From assembly GCA_945870325.1 (NCBI GenBank), contig CAMBRQ010000006.1, positions 1 to 64,000 on the forward strand: DNA of 64,000 nt, given 5' to 3'. Within the stretch, counting starts at the first letter, position 1. Every line of letters begins with the position of its first letter. The DNA is from an uncultured Dorea sp. (GTDB lineage Bacteria > Bacillota > Clostridia > Lachnospirales > Lachnospiraceae). Shown piece by piece: positions 52,131-62,100 of the stretch. Made by a program: the position numbers and the translations under genes. Below the pieces are notes generated by a model. The model saw nothing but the letters and a program-made list of their open reading frames with translations. It was not told the origin of the DNA and ran no database searches.

Positions 52131-53399
52131 CTACTCCTTACTTCCTATCGTCACGCCAAACTCAATATCCACGTAACCGTCAGCCCCCTGGCGCTGTCCC
52201 TTTATCACAACCTTGCGCCCGGACCGCTCATCCATCAATACGGAATGATAAGCCGCATAAGTCGCCACATCCGTGCCGCCAATACTGGTAATGATATCAC
52301 CACATTGGATGCCTGCTGCCATTGCCGGAGAATCCGGCTCTACTTCCTTCACATACACGCCTTTCGGAATCCCTTGCTGTTCAATCTCTTCCGTAACATC
52401 CACACCATGAATCCCGATATAAGGCACTCCATGCCCGTTAGACAGGCACTCTATAATATCTTTCACATCCGTAATCCCATATCCGGCAATCAGTTCCTTA
52501 CTCTCTTCGTCTGCGACACTCTGGTCAATCAACGCAATGATCTCGCCTTTCATATTCACAACGAAGCCGCTTCCGCTCTTCACGCCCGCAATATCCGTAT
52601 TGATCAGACGGTACTGTCCATCCACAGAATCATACACATTCTTCCCGGAAGCAATTGATCCAAATCCCATAGCCCCCGCATACCCGAATGGCTTGCCCAG
52701 CACGATTGCAATATCTCCCTTCGTCACAGCACTCGAACTGCCAAGTGTTGCCGTCTTAATCCTGGACCATGTAGACTCGCCGATCTCCGCCCGATTTACC
52801 GCATAGACCGCGAATCCCAGATTGCCGTCACTTTTCTTGAGCGTCGCTTCACAGCTCTGTCCGTCAACAAATATCACCTGCAATTCCTGTGCATCCTTCA
52901 CAACCGAAGATTTGCCAAGTATCAGCAACTCTCTTCCGTTATCTGCAACGATCAGTCCTGACACGCTATTCTTGCTGTCGCCAGATCCTTCCGTCCAATC
53001 CTGATCTTGCTGCACTCCGACCACTTCCACGACTGCCTTATTCGCCTCCGTTGCAATCAACGTCAGCGATTGCTGCATCTGCCGGTAACTGTCCGCATCA
53101 AGAGTCTGCTGCACCGTTTCCTGACTCGGCGCTTCTTCTTCTCCCTGCTCTTCCTCATCCTCCTGCGGAATCGTAATCTGCTGCGGATCTTTTTGGAACA
53201 CTCTATCCATCGTTGGCCTAAGCGCACTAAAACTAAAACTGGCAAACACACCAAACACCAGTCCCAGTCCGGCCATCCGGAAGAATCCCTTCCGCTTGCC
53301 GCCACGTTCGTTTTTAATCGTCTCCTGCAGGAATGAATATTCCTGGTCAGTCCTTTCTCTTGGTTCCAGCCCTTCTTTTGGATCTTTATGCTCTTCCAT
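52131..53399 (-). CDS. HtrA/DegP-like membrane protein lacking the catalytic His and Asp
   Basis: The 422-residue protein has a cytoplasmic Glu/Arg-rich start, one membrane helix (FRMAGLGLVFGVFASFSFSA) near 40-60, an acidic linker, a trypsin-like domain (about 105-310) and a C-terminal PDZ (PKGVYVKEVEPDSPAMAAGI near 345). In S1C proteases the first motif is TNNHVV, but here it is LLILGKSSVV; the DxAVLK motif is NLGFAVYAV; the GNSGGPL motif is GVKSGSGFVV, leaving perhaps only the Ser. It should not be a working protease. It may bind peptides as a decoy, sensor or scaffold outside the membrane. The fold is retained over full length, so it is not a random pseudogene. It is divergent from mutS2. 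Confidence 0.85.
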   Translation of the reverse strand: MEEHKDPKEGLEPRERTDQEYSFLQETIKNERGGKRKGFFRMAGLGLVFGVFASFSFSALRPTMDRVFQKDPQQITIPQEDEEEQGEEEAPSQETVQQTLDADSYRQMQQSLTLIATEANKAVVEVVGVQQDQDWTEGSGDSKNSVSGLIVADNGRELLILGKSSVVKDAQELQVIFVDGQSCEATLKKSDGNLGFAVYAVNRAEIGESTWSRIKTATLGSSSAVTKGDIAIVLGKPFGYAGAMGFGSIASGKNVYDSVDGQYRLINTDIAGVKSGSGFVVNMKGEIIALIDQSVADEESKELIAGYGITDVKDIIECLSNGHGVPYIGIHGVDVTEEIEQQGIPKGVYVKEVEPDSPAMAAGIQCGDIITSIGGTDVATYAAYHSVLMDERSGRKVVIKGQRQGADGYVDIEFGVTIGSKE

Positions 53400-53584
53400 A
53401 GATGCATCCTTCTCCTTCTAACATCTACCAAAATCCATTCTATATTTATATCAAAAAAACTGCCTACAGAGTATATACTGCAAGTTTCTCCACAAGTTAT
53501 AGTATAAACTATGAAAAGCGAATGTTCAATATTTATCCTTTTCTTTATCGGGCAAATGGGTTAGAATAAGTCTAGGTGAGAATT

Positions 53585-55960
53585 ATGAACAAAAAAACAT
53601 TAATCAAATTAGAATACAATAAGATAACAGAACTTTTAACAGAACAGGCTTCCTCCTTCAGCGGCAAAGAACGCTGCCGGAGGTTAAAGCCCATGACTTC
53701 ACTGCCGGAGATACAAAGCGCCCAGGAACAGACGGCTGCCGCTTTCACACGAATCGTGAAAAAGGGACGGCTTTCTTTTAGCGGCTGTAATCCTGTCAGC
53801 GATTCCTTAAAACGGCTGGAAGTCGGAGCGGCTCTTGGAAGCGGAGAACTTCTTCGCATCTGCAAATTACTGGAAACTGCCGGACGCGCCAAAGCATATG
53901 GAAGACATGAGAACAGTGACGATCAGGAAGACTGTCTGGATGCATTCTTTCAGCAGTTAGAGCCTATCACGCTGCTAACCACAGAGATCCGGCGCTGCAT
54001 CTTAGAAGAAGACGAGATTAGCGATGATGCCAGCAGCACGTTAAAACAGATCCGGCGCTCCATGGGACAGATCAATGACAAGGTGCATTCCACCCTGTCC
54101 AGTATGGTGAACGGCTCTCTTCGCACTTATCTGCAAGATCCTATTATCACCATGCGCGGAGATCGCTACTGTATCCCGGTGAAAGCAGAGTACAGAAGCC
54201 AGGTATCCGGACTCATTCACGACCAGTCCTCTACCGGCTCGACTCTTTTCATCGAGCCAATGGCTGTTGTAAAATTGAATAATGATCTGAAAGAACTTTA
54301 TGGCAAAGAGCAGGAAGAGATACAGGTCATCCTCGCCAGGTTAAGTAATGACGTCTCAGAATATATCGAAGCGATCCGAACCGACTACACGGTGCTTAGC
54401 GAACTTGATTTTATCTTCGCAAGGGGAAGCCTTGCACTGGATATGAATGCCTCTATGCCAGTCTTCAATACCGAAGGCCGCATCCACATCCGCGAGGGAC
54501 GTCATCCGCTTTTAGATAAGAAGAAAGTCGTTCCTATCACGATCATGTTAGGAGACGAATTCGACCTGTTAATCGTTACCGGTCCTAATACCGGCGGAAA
54601 GACAGTTTCCCTTAAGACCGTGGGACTCTTTACACTCATGGGACAGGCAGGACTTCACATTCCGGCACTGGACCGCTCCGAACTGGCAGTATTTGACAAT
54701 GTATATGCAGATATCGGAGATGAGCAGAGCATTGAGCAAAGCCTGAGTACCTTCTCATCCCATATGACCAATATCGTATCTTTCTTAAAACATGTGGATG
54801 AGCATTCTCTGGTCTTATTCGATGAACTTGGCGCAGGAACAGACCCTACCGAGGGCGCTGCTCTTGCAATCGCGATCCTGAACCATTTGCATCAGCGTGG
54901 CATCCGCACGATGGCAACCACCCATTACAGCGAGTTGAAGGTCTATGCCCTATCGACTCCCGGCGTGGAGAATGCCTGCTGCGAATTCGATTTGGAAACG
55001 CTACGACCGACCTACCGCCTGTTAATCGGAATCCCCGGCAAGAGTAATGCATTTGCCATTGCGGGCAAATTAGGGCTTCCCGGCTATATTATCGATGAGG
55101 CGAAGACGCATCTGACCGAACAGGACGAATCTTTCGAAGATCTGCTGACAGATCTGGAGACCAGCAAGCGTACGATCCAGAAGGAACAGGAAGAGATCGC
55201 CGCCTACAAGCGCGAACTGGAGCGTTTGAAAACCGAGACTAAGCAGAAGCAGCAGAAACTGGAAGAGCAAAAAGAACGCATCATCCGTGAAGCCAATGAA
55301 AAGGCACATGCAATCTTAGCAGATGCCAAGGAAACCGCCGATGAGACCATGCGTAATTTCCACAAGTTCGGCAAAGCGAACATCTCTGCCGCCGAGATGG
55401 AAAAAGAACGCGAACGGCTGCGCAAGAAAATAGCAGCCACCAGTTCCGGCATGAAATTAGAATCCAAAAAGCCAAAAAAGCAGCATAAGCCTTCTGATTT
55501 CAAACTTGGTGAATCTGTGAAGGTCTTAAGTATGAACCTGAATGGAACCGTCACTTCCCTTCCTGATTCTAAGGGAAATGTCACTGTACAGATGGGAATT
55601 CTCCGCTCCCAGGTCAATATCTCTGATCTGGAGATTATTGAGGAGGCACCGTCCTACTCAGCAAAACAGATGCACAAGACCAGCAAAGGTAAGATGAAGA
55701 TGGGCAAGTCACTCTCCGTAAGCACGGAGATTAATCTTCTTGGCAAGACAGTCGATGAGGCGATTGCAGAACTGGATAAATATCTGGACGATGCTACGCT
55801 CGCACATCTGTCTTCTGTCCGGATAGTCCACGGCAAAGGAACCGGAGCCCTGCGCTCTGGCATCCATACCTATCTAAGACGCCAGAAACACGTGAAGTCC
55901 TTCAGGCTTGGCGCATTTGGCGAAGGAGATGCAGGCGTGACCATCGTAGAATTAAAATAA
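53585..55960 (+). CDS. mutS2: endonuclease MutS2
   Basis: The 791-residue protein carries a core domain with coiled clamp, an ABC ATPase with Walker A GPNTGGKTVSLKTVGL near 335 and Walker B LVLFDELGAGTDPTEG near 410, a long charged coiled coil (about 515-630) and a C-terminal Smr nuclease domain (INLLGKTVDEAIAELDKYLD, VRIVHGKGTGALRSG). MutS2 suppresses recombination and in Bacillus rescues collided ribosomes. The ATG at 53585 has AGGTGAG at the right spacing. It is divergent from the HtrA-like gene, and the two-component genes follow after 85 bp. Confidence 0.95.
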   Translation: MNKKTLIKLEYNKITELLTEQASSFSGKERCRRLKPMTSLPEIQSAQEQTAAAFTRIVKKGRLSFSGCNPVSDSLKRLEVGAALGSGELLRICKLLETAGRAKAYGRHENSDDQEDCLDAFFQQLEPITLLTTEIRRCILEEDEISDDASSTLKQIRRSMGQINDKVHSTLSSMVNGSLRTYLQDPIITMRGDRYCIPVKAEYRSQVSGLIHDQSSTGSTLFIEPMAVVKLNNDLKELYGKEQEEIQVILARLSNDVSEYIEAIRTDYTVLSELDFIFARGSLALDMNASMPVFNTEGRIHIREGRHPLLDKKKVVPITIMLGDEFDLLIVTGPNTGGKTVSLKTVGLFTLMGQAGLHIPALDRSELAVFDNVYADIGDEQSIEQSLSTFSSHMTNIVSFLKHVDEHSLVLFDELGAGTDPTEGAALAIAILNHLHQRGIRTMATTHYSELKVYALSTPGVENACCEFDLETLRPTYRLLIGIPGKSNAFAIAGKLGLPGYIIDEAKTHLTEQDESFEDLLTDLETSKRTIQKEQEEIAAYKRELERLKTETKQKQQKLEEQKERIIREANEKAHAILADAKETADETMRNFHKFGKANISAAEMEKERERLRKKIAATSSGMKLESKKPKKQHKPSDFKLGESVKVLSMNLNGTVTSLPDSKGNVTVQMGILRSQVNISDLEIIEEAPSYSAKQMHKTSKGKMKMGKSLSVSTEINLLGKTVDEAIAELDKYLDDATLAHLSSVRIVHGKGTGALRSGIHTYLRRQKHVKSFRLGAFGEGDAGVTIVELK

Positions 55961-56045
55961 ACCACCAGCCCTGTCAGGCAGACCATATATGCGGCTACAG
56001 ATGAGACTGGCATACAGACACTATGATCAACGAGGAGGAGCAACA

Positions 56046-56750
56046 ATGGTTAATAAGCAGAAAATACTAATCGTAGACGATGACGAGAACATCGCCGAAC
56101 TGATCTCACTATATCTCACAAAAGAATGTTTCGACACGATGATGGTACATGATGGAGAGAAAGCCTTAATCGCTAACGAGACCTACCAGCCGAACCTGAT
56201 TCTTCTGGATCTTATGCTTCCGGGAATCGACGGCTATCAGGTCTGCCGGGAGATTCGTGCCAAATCCAACGTTCCGATCATCATGCTCTCAGCCAAAGGC
56301 GAAGTCTTCGACAAGGTCCTGGGGCTTGAACTAGGGGCTGATGACTATATTATGAAGCCATTCGACTCAAAGGAAATGGTTGCCCGCGTGAAAGCGGTTC
56401 TTCGCCGCTACCAGGCAGTTCCAAAAGCCGATACGCCAAAAGAAGACAAGGGAAAATGCGTAGAATATCCCGGCATCACCATCAATCTTACGAACTATTC
56501 CGTAACGGTAGATGGTGTGAACGTAGATATGCCTCCAAAAGAACTGGAACTACTGTATTTCCTTGCAGCGTCTCCCAACCAGGTATTCACACGCGAACAG
56601 CTTCTGGATCAGATCTGGGGTTATGAATATATTGGTGATACCCGTACCGTTGACGTTCATATCAAGCGGCTTCGCGAGAAGATTAAGGACCATAAGTCCT
56701 GGAGCCTGAGCACAGTCTGGGGAATCGGCTACAAATTCGAGGTAAAATAA
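56046..56750 (+). CDS. OmpR/PhoB-family response regulator
   Basis: The 234-residue protein has a receiver domain (ILIVDDDENIAELISLYL at the start, phospho-acceptor Asp in LILLDLMLPGIDGYQVC near 52, Thr/Ser in IMLSAKGE and Lys in DYIMKPFD) and a winged helix (REQLLDQIWGYEYIGDTRTV and VDVHIKRLREKIK). CGAGGAGGAG sets the ATG at 56046. The histidine kinase gene begins 37 bp downstream, so they form a pair. No obvious target genes are adjacent; the signal is not known. Confidence 0.93.
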   Translation: MVNKQKILIVDDDENIAELISLYLTKECFDTMMVHDGEKALIANETYQPNLILLDLMLPGIDGYQVCREIRAKSNVPIIMLSAKGEVFDKVLGLELGADDYIMKPFDSKEMVARVKAVLRRYQAVPKADTPKEDKGKCVEYPGITINLTNYSVTVDGVNVDMPPKELELLYFLAASPNQVFTREQLLDQIWGYEYIGDTRTVDVHIKRLREKIKDHKSWSLSTVWGIGYKFEVK

Positions 56751-56787
56751 GCACCACTCACGCTTGCAACAATTCAAAGGAGACCAC

Positions 56788-58194
56788 ATGCGCAGCACAT
56801 TGTATCTGAAATTTGCAATTATCTACATAATATTCGGCTTCCTAAGCCTCTTTACGGTTGCCACACTGACATACAACCTCACCGGCAGCCCTTTAGAGAC
56901 TCATGTAGCCACTTCCATGTATAAAGAGGCGAATCTGGTAGCAGGCAGTTACCTGCCCTCTTATTTCTCTGAGCAGTTAACTACCAGCGATGTTCACCTG
57001 CAATTAATCGGAATGATGAACCAGTTGGATGCTTCCGTATGGTTCGTAGATAAAGAAGGCGACATGCTCTCGTCTGCTGCCGCCGATAACTACCCCTCAT
57101 CACCGTCCATGATCGAGGAATTCAATCCGGCAGAAAGCGGCAGTAAGCAATATCAGATTGGAAATTATCATGATTATTTTGAAGAAGATGTAATTACCGT
57201 AATCGCTCCGGTTATAGATGGCTATTCCCCAAGCGGGTATCTGCTGATTCACAAGTATGTCTCAGACATCAACGAAGTTCAGTACATCCTGCTCCGTGCG
57301 GCGATGATTACATTGATTGTCATCTATCTTCTGTCCTTTATGATACTTCTCGCCTTCCAGTTCTTCGTGTACCGTCCGCTGCACAAGATTACGGAAGCCG
57401 CAACCCAGTATGCGTCCGGCAACCTGGATTACGAGATTCCTGTTGATACGGAGGATGAGATGGGTTACCTATCTGCATCGCTGAACTATATGTCTTCCCA
57501 GTTACGGGATATGGAGGATTACCAGAAGAAATTTGTGGCAAATGTCTCCCACGATTTCCGCTCGCCTCTGACCTCTATCAAAGGATATGTGGAAGCCATG
57601 GTAGATGGAACGATACCTTCGGAATTACATGAAAAATATCTCAAGATTATTCTCTTCGAGACGGAGCGCTTGACGGACCTTACCCAGGATCTGCTGGCTC
57701 TCAACGAGTTCGACACGAAGAATCTGCTTCTGAACAAAGAAGTATTCGATATTCACGAGATGATCAAGAATGTGGCAGCCTCCTTTGAAGGTACTTGCAC
57801 GCAGAAAAAGATATCCATTGAATTAATATTTGCCGCCAAATCACTGAACGTCAATGCAGACAAACGAAAAATCCAGCAAGTGCTGTACAACCTGCTGGAT
57901 AATGCAATCAAGTTCAGCGAACCAGATTCTGCCGTTACCATCGAGACAACAGAGCGCGGTGATAAAGTCTATACCTCCGTGAAAGATGACGGCATCGGAA
58001 TTCCACGCGGATCTCTGAATAAGATCTGGGAACGCTTTTATAAGTCTGATCTGTCTCGCGGGAAGGATAAGAAAGGGACTGGATTGGGGCTTGCGATTGT
58101 GAAAGAGGCGATTCAGGCACATGGGGAGAATATTAATGTGGTTAGTACCGAGGGGGTAGGGACGGAGTTTATCTTCTCGTTGCCTAAAGGTTAG
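56788..58194 (+). CDS. sensor histidine kinase
   Basis: The 468-residue protein has a first membrane helix at about 8-30, an extracellular sensor of about 130 residues (VDKEGDMLSSAAADNYPSSP region), a second helix near 175-200 (MITLIVIYLLSFMILLAFQF), a HAMP, the H-box FVANVSHDFRSPLTSIKGY near 250 and ATPase boxes VLYNLLDNAIKFSEPDSA, DDGIGIPRGSLNKIWERFY and GTGLGLAIVKEAIQAHG. It is the partner of the response regulator just upstream. It starts after AAAGGAGACC. The sensor domain resembles dCache/PAS-like forms but the ligand is unknown. Confidence 0.93.
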   Translation: MRSTLYLKFAIIYIIFGFLSLFTVATLTYNLTGSPLETHVATSMYKEANLVAGSYLPSYFSEQLTTSDVHLQLIGMMNQLDASVWFVDKEGDMLSSAAADNYPSSPSMIEEFNPAESGSKQYQIGNYHDYFEEDVITVIAPVIDGYSPSGYLLIHKYVSDINEVQYILLRAAMITLIVIYLLSFMILLAFQFFVYRPLHKITEAATQYASGNLDYEIPVDTEDEMGYLSASLNYMSSQLRDMEDYQKKFVANVSHDFRSPLTSIKGYVEAMVDGTIPSELHEKYLKIILFETERLTDLTQDLLALNEFDTKNLLLNKEVFDIHEMIKNVAASFEGTCTQKKISIELIFAAKSLNVNADKRKIQQVLYNLLDNAIKFSEPDSAVTIETTERGDKVYTSVKDDGIGIPRGSLNKIWERFYKSDLSRGKDKKGTGLGLAIVKEAIQAHGENINVVSTEGVGTEFIFSLPKG

Positions 58195-58211
58195 AAATTT
58201 TGTTTTTTAAT

Positions 58212-58316
58212 AGTCGCCGCCACCCGTAAAAACGGGTGGCTCGAGACACAGGCTATAAGCCCCTGCTACCAGAACACATCTCACGGCATCCTAACTTTCA
58301 CTCCGTTCAAGTCTCT
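58212..58316 (-). ncRNA. candidate TnpB omega-RNA or IS605-type right end without its gene
   Basis: On the minus strand the text runs GAACGGAGTGAAAGTTAG, GATGCCGTGAGATGTGTTCT, GGTAGCAGGGGCTTATAGCC and then the hairpin GCCACCCG/CGGGTGGC (58233-58240 with 58219-58226) followed by GGCGACTATT. Such GGAGTGAAAG-plus-final-hairpin ends recall the right end and guide RNA scaffold of IS200/IS605 TnpB elements in Clostridia. No tnpB is next to it: the upstream minus-strand gene is the ImmA/IrrE-like gene. If correct, it is a gene-less relic. I rely on resemblance only. Confidence 0.35.
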
Positions 58317-58327
58317 TAGTTATGCGT

Positions 58328-59140
58328 TTAATTTTGAAACAGCCACTCTTCGCATTCGTCTGTATAATACCCAGACATCCACTCTATAATCTCATTCTTT
58401 TCCTCTATACTCATCTTTATCTTCTGCATCTGCTTTTCATCTGCATTCTTCGCCTGATATACCCAGTATCCTATCCCTCGGAGATACTGGTATCCATATG
58501 CAACATAATAATCTGAAAGCACCGAACGTTCCGACAGATAGCGGATCCATTCTTCTGTTGTGATTGGAATCTTCTGATTACTTACCCGATATTTCACATA
58601 CCGTGCAAATTCTACCAGAAACTGTCTCATAGGAATCAATAAAAATACAGAGAAAATATCGGCAGCGATTTCTTCCATCTTCATTGGACACATTGGCATA
58701 ATAAAATAATTTTCATAATATTTCTCAGCATCATAATTCAACAGATATTGAACAATCTCATTGGCAATTGCATAACGTCTGGAAGAAGGTGGGGCCATAC
58801 TGTCCACATAGATTGTAACACTTTTTTGCCCCGTATATGAATCTTTACGAATCACAAGCTGACCAATTTTTCTATTAAGCGCTCGAATGTTTTCATTTTG
58901 GAATTCATTAAGATTCCTTTCCTCAATCTCGATTCCCAACTCAGTTGCAAGCGTCTCTATATCCACGGGAAAAAAACATCCTTCTTCTCCGAGAATACTA
59001 ATAATTAACTTTTCGGCAAACAGACCCACCTTCCAACAATATTTAATTATATGCCCTGCATTGCCGATCTCCTCTTTCAGAATTCGGGAAATTTCATCTA
59101 TCAATTCTTTTCTCTCCGGTCTCATATGAAGTGTTGGCAT
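58328..59140 (-). CDS. ImmA/IrrE-like protein with a degraded HExxH site
   Basis: The 270-residue protein keeps the ImmA/IrrE frame: FFPVDIETLATELGIEIEER at about 56-75, the strand SVTIYVDSMAPPSSRRYAIA, and the second helix MEEIAADIFSVFLLIP (155-170), where the family has ExxAxxFAxxLLxP. Between them the zinc site that should be HExxH reads NEIVQ (127-131), so both His are lost. It should not cleave. The C terminus (180-270) has no known fold. A proper ribosome site (AAAGGGAGAA) and 36-bp spacing put it in an operon behind the 1509-residue HD/HSP90 gene. Its role may be binding rather than proteolysis. Confidence 0.7.
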   Translation of the reverse strand: MPTLHMRPERKELIDEISRILKEEIGNAGHIIKYCWKVGLFAEKLIISILGEEGCFFPVDIETLATELGIEIEERNLNEFQNENIRALNRKIGQLVIRKDSYTGQKSVTIYVDSMAPPSSRRYAIANEIVQYLLNYDAEKYYENYFIMPMCPMKMEEIAADIFSVFLLIPMRQFLVEFARYVKYRVSNQKIPITTEEWIRYLSERSVLSDYYVAYGYQYLRGIGYWVYQAKNADEKQMQKIKMSIEEKNEIIEWMSGYYTDECEEWLFQN

Positions 59141-59176
59141 CTTTTGTCTATTCTCCCTTTATCTATTTATTGTTTC

Positions 59177-62100
59177 TCATACTTTCTTTTCAAAATATTC
59201 CAAATCCGGCAGATCATTATATGGGTTGCGAAAGGCATTCATTTCAATCAATGTGAATACATCAAACAACTCCTCAAAACATCTTAACCAGCAGTTCCAT
59301 AAATGCTTACTCAGTAAACCAGAACTATTATGCAGCGCAATATAATCCAGAATCATCTGTTGCTTATAGAATTCCTTGCTTCTTTCATTTTTCAGTATCT
59401 CCAGATACCTTATCTTATATTTTGCTGTTTCCGAAGCGTCTGCCATATACTCCCGCTTGATCACATACATCCATCCCTTGACAAACAAAGCATAGCGTTT
59501 TTCTGGAAGGGAGGTCAGTAACATTGACAAATCTTCGCCATAATATTCTCCAATAACTTTCAACAAAATACAAGCAATAATGTAACTACACTGCTCTCTG
59601 AATTCTGTAATATTTTTCAATTGAAAGCCCTGCTGCAGGTTATCTTCCGATTGCGATTCTCCCAATTTTCTTATACAATTTAATGTAAAACTACGATACT
59701 CCTCGCGTACTTCAACCATGAGTGGAAGCGCTTGTCTGTTTCCACTTTTCCACCCTTCTTTAAACTGTCCATAAATCTCTATATAATTCTTATGAATATC
59801 AGAATTCTTTTCCTGAATCTGCTTTATCTGTCTGTCTATTTCGCCAGAAGCAATCCAAAACTGGTCAGATAAGTATTTCTCAACATTCAGAATTCCAAAA
59901 AGTTGGTTAAGTTTTTTAGAATTATTCCTCGCTTCCGGAGAATTCATCCTTTCCATTATTGCCTTGAGTTCCTCTGCACCAAACGGAAAGATTAATTTTC
60001 CATAAGACTCCCTTGCCATATATCCCCGTTTTACAAAATAATGAGTATAGGGCAATTCCTTACATTTTAAATACTCCATTTTCTGCCATGCAGGAATAGA
60101 GAATCTCTGAATCCCATATCGCTTTGCATCTTCCAGAATACGCTTTACCACAAGTACCTTAAATGACTGATTCACGAATATAAAGGGGAATATCTTTCCG
60201 CAGATAATATTAATCCTTATATTTCCATCGTCACTCATGAACAATGCCACGGTTGGAATATACTTCAACATCCATTTCAGGAAGTACTGCTGCAGATATT
60301 CCCCCGGACTCATCTCGCCGCTCACACCTGCATCATCCATTCCATAATAGGTTGCAATTTTCAAGGCTCTCTGACCGATTTTCTGAAGTTTTTCCTCCAA
60401 CTCCTTCTTTTCTTTCGAAAAACTATCTGTAAGAATATACTGTTTTAAAATATCAATGGGATCTTCATGATCTTTTACCTCTCTTTTAATATAAATCGGT
60501 GTCAGAAATTGCTTCCATGGCGCGGAGACGTTTTCACGTTTTGAAACAATCATAAAACGATTGTCATTCGAAAAAACATCCGAGAAATTAATCACACCAC
60601 TGGCATATCCTGTCACTTCAGTCATTTTCTGAAGATTTACCTCTGGCCGGTGTTCGATCTTAAACAGCACCGATCTGTCCTGCAATTCATTCTGAAGCCA
60701 TTTCCCATATTCTCTCGCACATTCTAATGCTTCATTCCAACAGCATCTGGCTTCCTCGCCATTGTCACAACTCAGTCTGAATAATGGGTTGAATTCTCCT
60801 TTTTGTGCAAAGAAAGCCAGCATAGTAATAATCACTATGTTCTCTTTACACAGTTCAATTATCCTTTCTCTTATGTTATCAATTCTACGTCTTATATCAG
60901 CACTTGTAAATACTGTGTTTTGCTGATTGAAGGAAACTATGCCATTACATACCACGGAACTATTATACGCTTCAACTATCTCAGGCAAAGTATCAAATAA
61001 TTCTTTTTTCTGTTTCAGACTGTTTTCAATCCCTTGTGTCACTTCATTCGGTTGGTTTTTATTCATTGCTCTTAGAATTTCATGAACGGATTCCAGCAAC
61101 GGTTCATATATTTCCCGCAGAAAATATACTTTTCCTTTCTCGGTAAACCCTTTTCTGCTTAAATTAATATATTCTCTGGCAAGTTTTCCTTTGATATCAA
61201 TCGACTGAATCAATTCGTTCCCAAAATCCGGAAGTTCTATTTCATCAAGTTCTATCCCTTTATAATATATAAGAACACCTCTGTTTACATCCTTATTTTC
61301 ACAATGTCCATCCAATCTTTCTGTTTCTCTTTGTTCACTTTTCAGGAAATTCTTCATATTGATAATACAAAATGTACATAATTCATTATCCCAGAAATAA
61401 AAATGAGTATTCCAACAATCTAGTAATGCAATAGAACGATCTGTCTTCTCAATCAATATATTTTCACAGTATCCATTATTCTTATAATTATTGGTGTCTT
61501 TCCCCTTATTATAATAAAAGATCCAAGATTTGCCCGACCGATTCCATGCCCTGTCAGTAATTGTATTCTGAACAAACTGATTCAATGTATCATCCTTACA
61601 ACATGAAGTAATATCTTTTAGATCATCGTACCATGTTTTATCCCCTCTCAGATTACATTTTAATCTTTTCAGTTGATTTTTATCAGATAGATTAAGCGGT
61701 ATTACAACCCCTGGAACAGACTCAACCTTCAGATGAATCGGAAAAAGCTGTTCTCCGATCTGCTCGTCCAGATACAATGCCATCTGCGCCAGAAGTTCCG
61801 CAGAGTGGCGCAACGGTCGCAGCACCTCATAGTCCTGATCAAAATAATCCTTTCCGTCCCATGCTGCCGGATACAACTCATGTCGCATCTTTTTCTTCGC
61901 AGGTACAAAGACCTCGAAACAAGTGCCATATGCATCATCTTTTGTGTTAAAGGACTCTCTTGGTTTTACATTAATATATCCTTCATAATAATTGGATTTC
62001 ACTGTTGAGAATGTGACTTCATATTTTTCATTACTTCTCGTAAACGTATAGCATTTGAATATATTCGTTAAGATAAATGCACTCTGTAAACCGATTCCGA

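Noticed and set aside
52889..53336. Plus-strand frames opposite the HtrA-like gene
   Set aside because: They are Leu/Arg-rich shadows of a strand with a clear PDZ protein.
57753..58122. Minus-strand frames across the histidine kinase
   Set aside because: They cover the conserved ATPase boxes and lack start signals.
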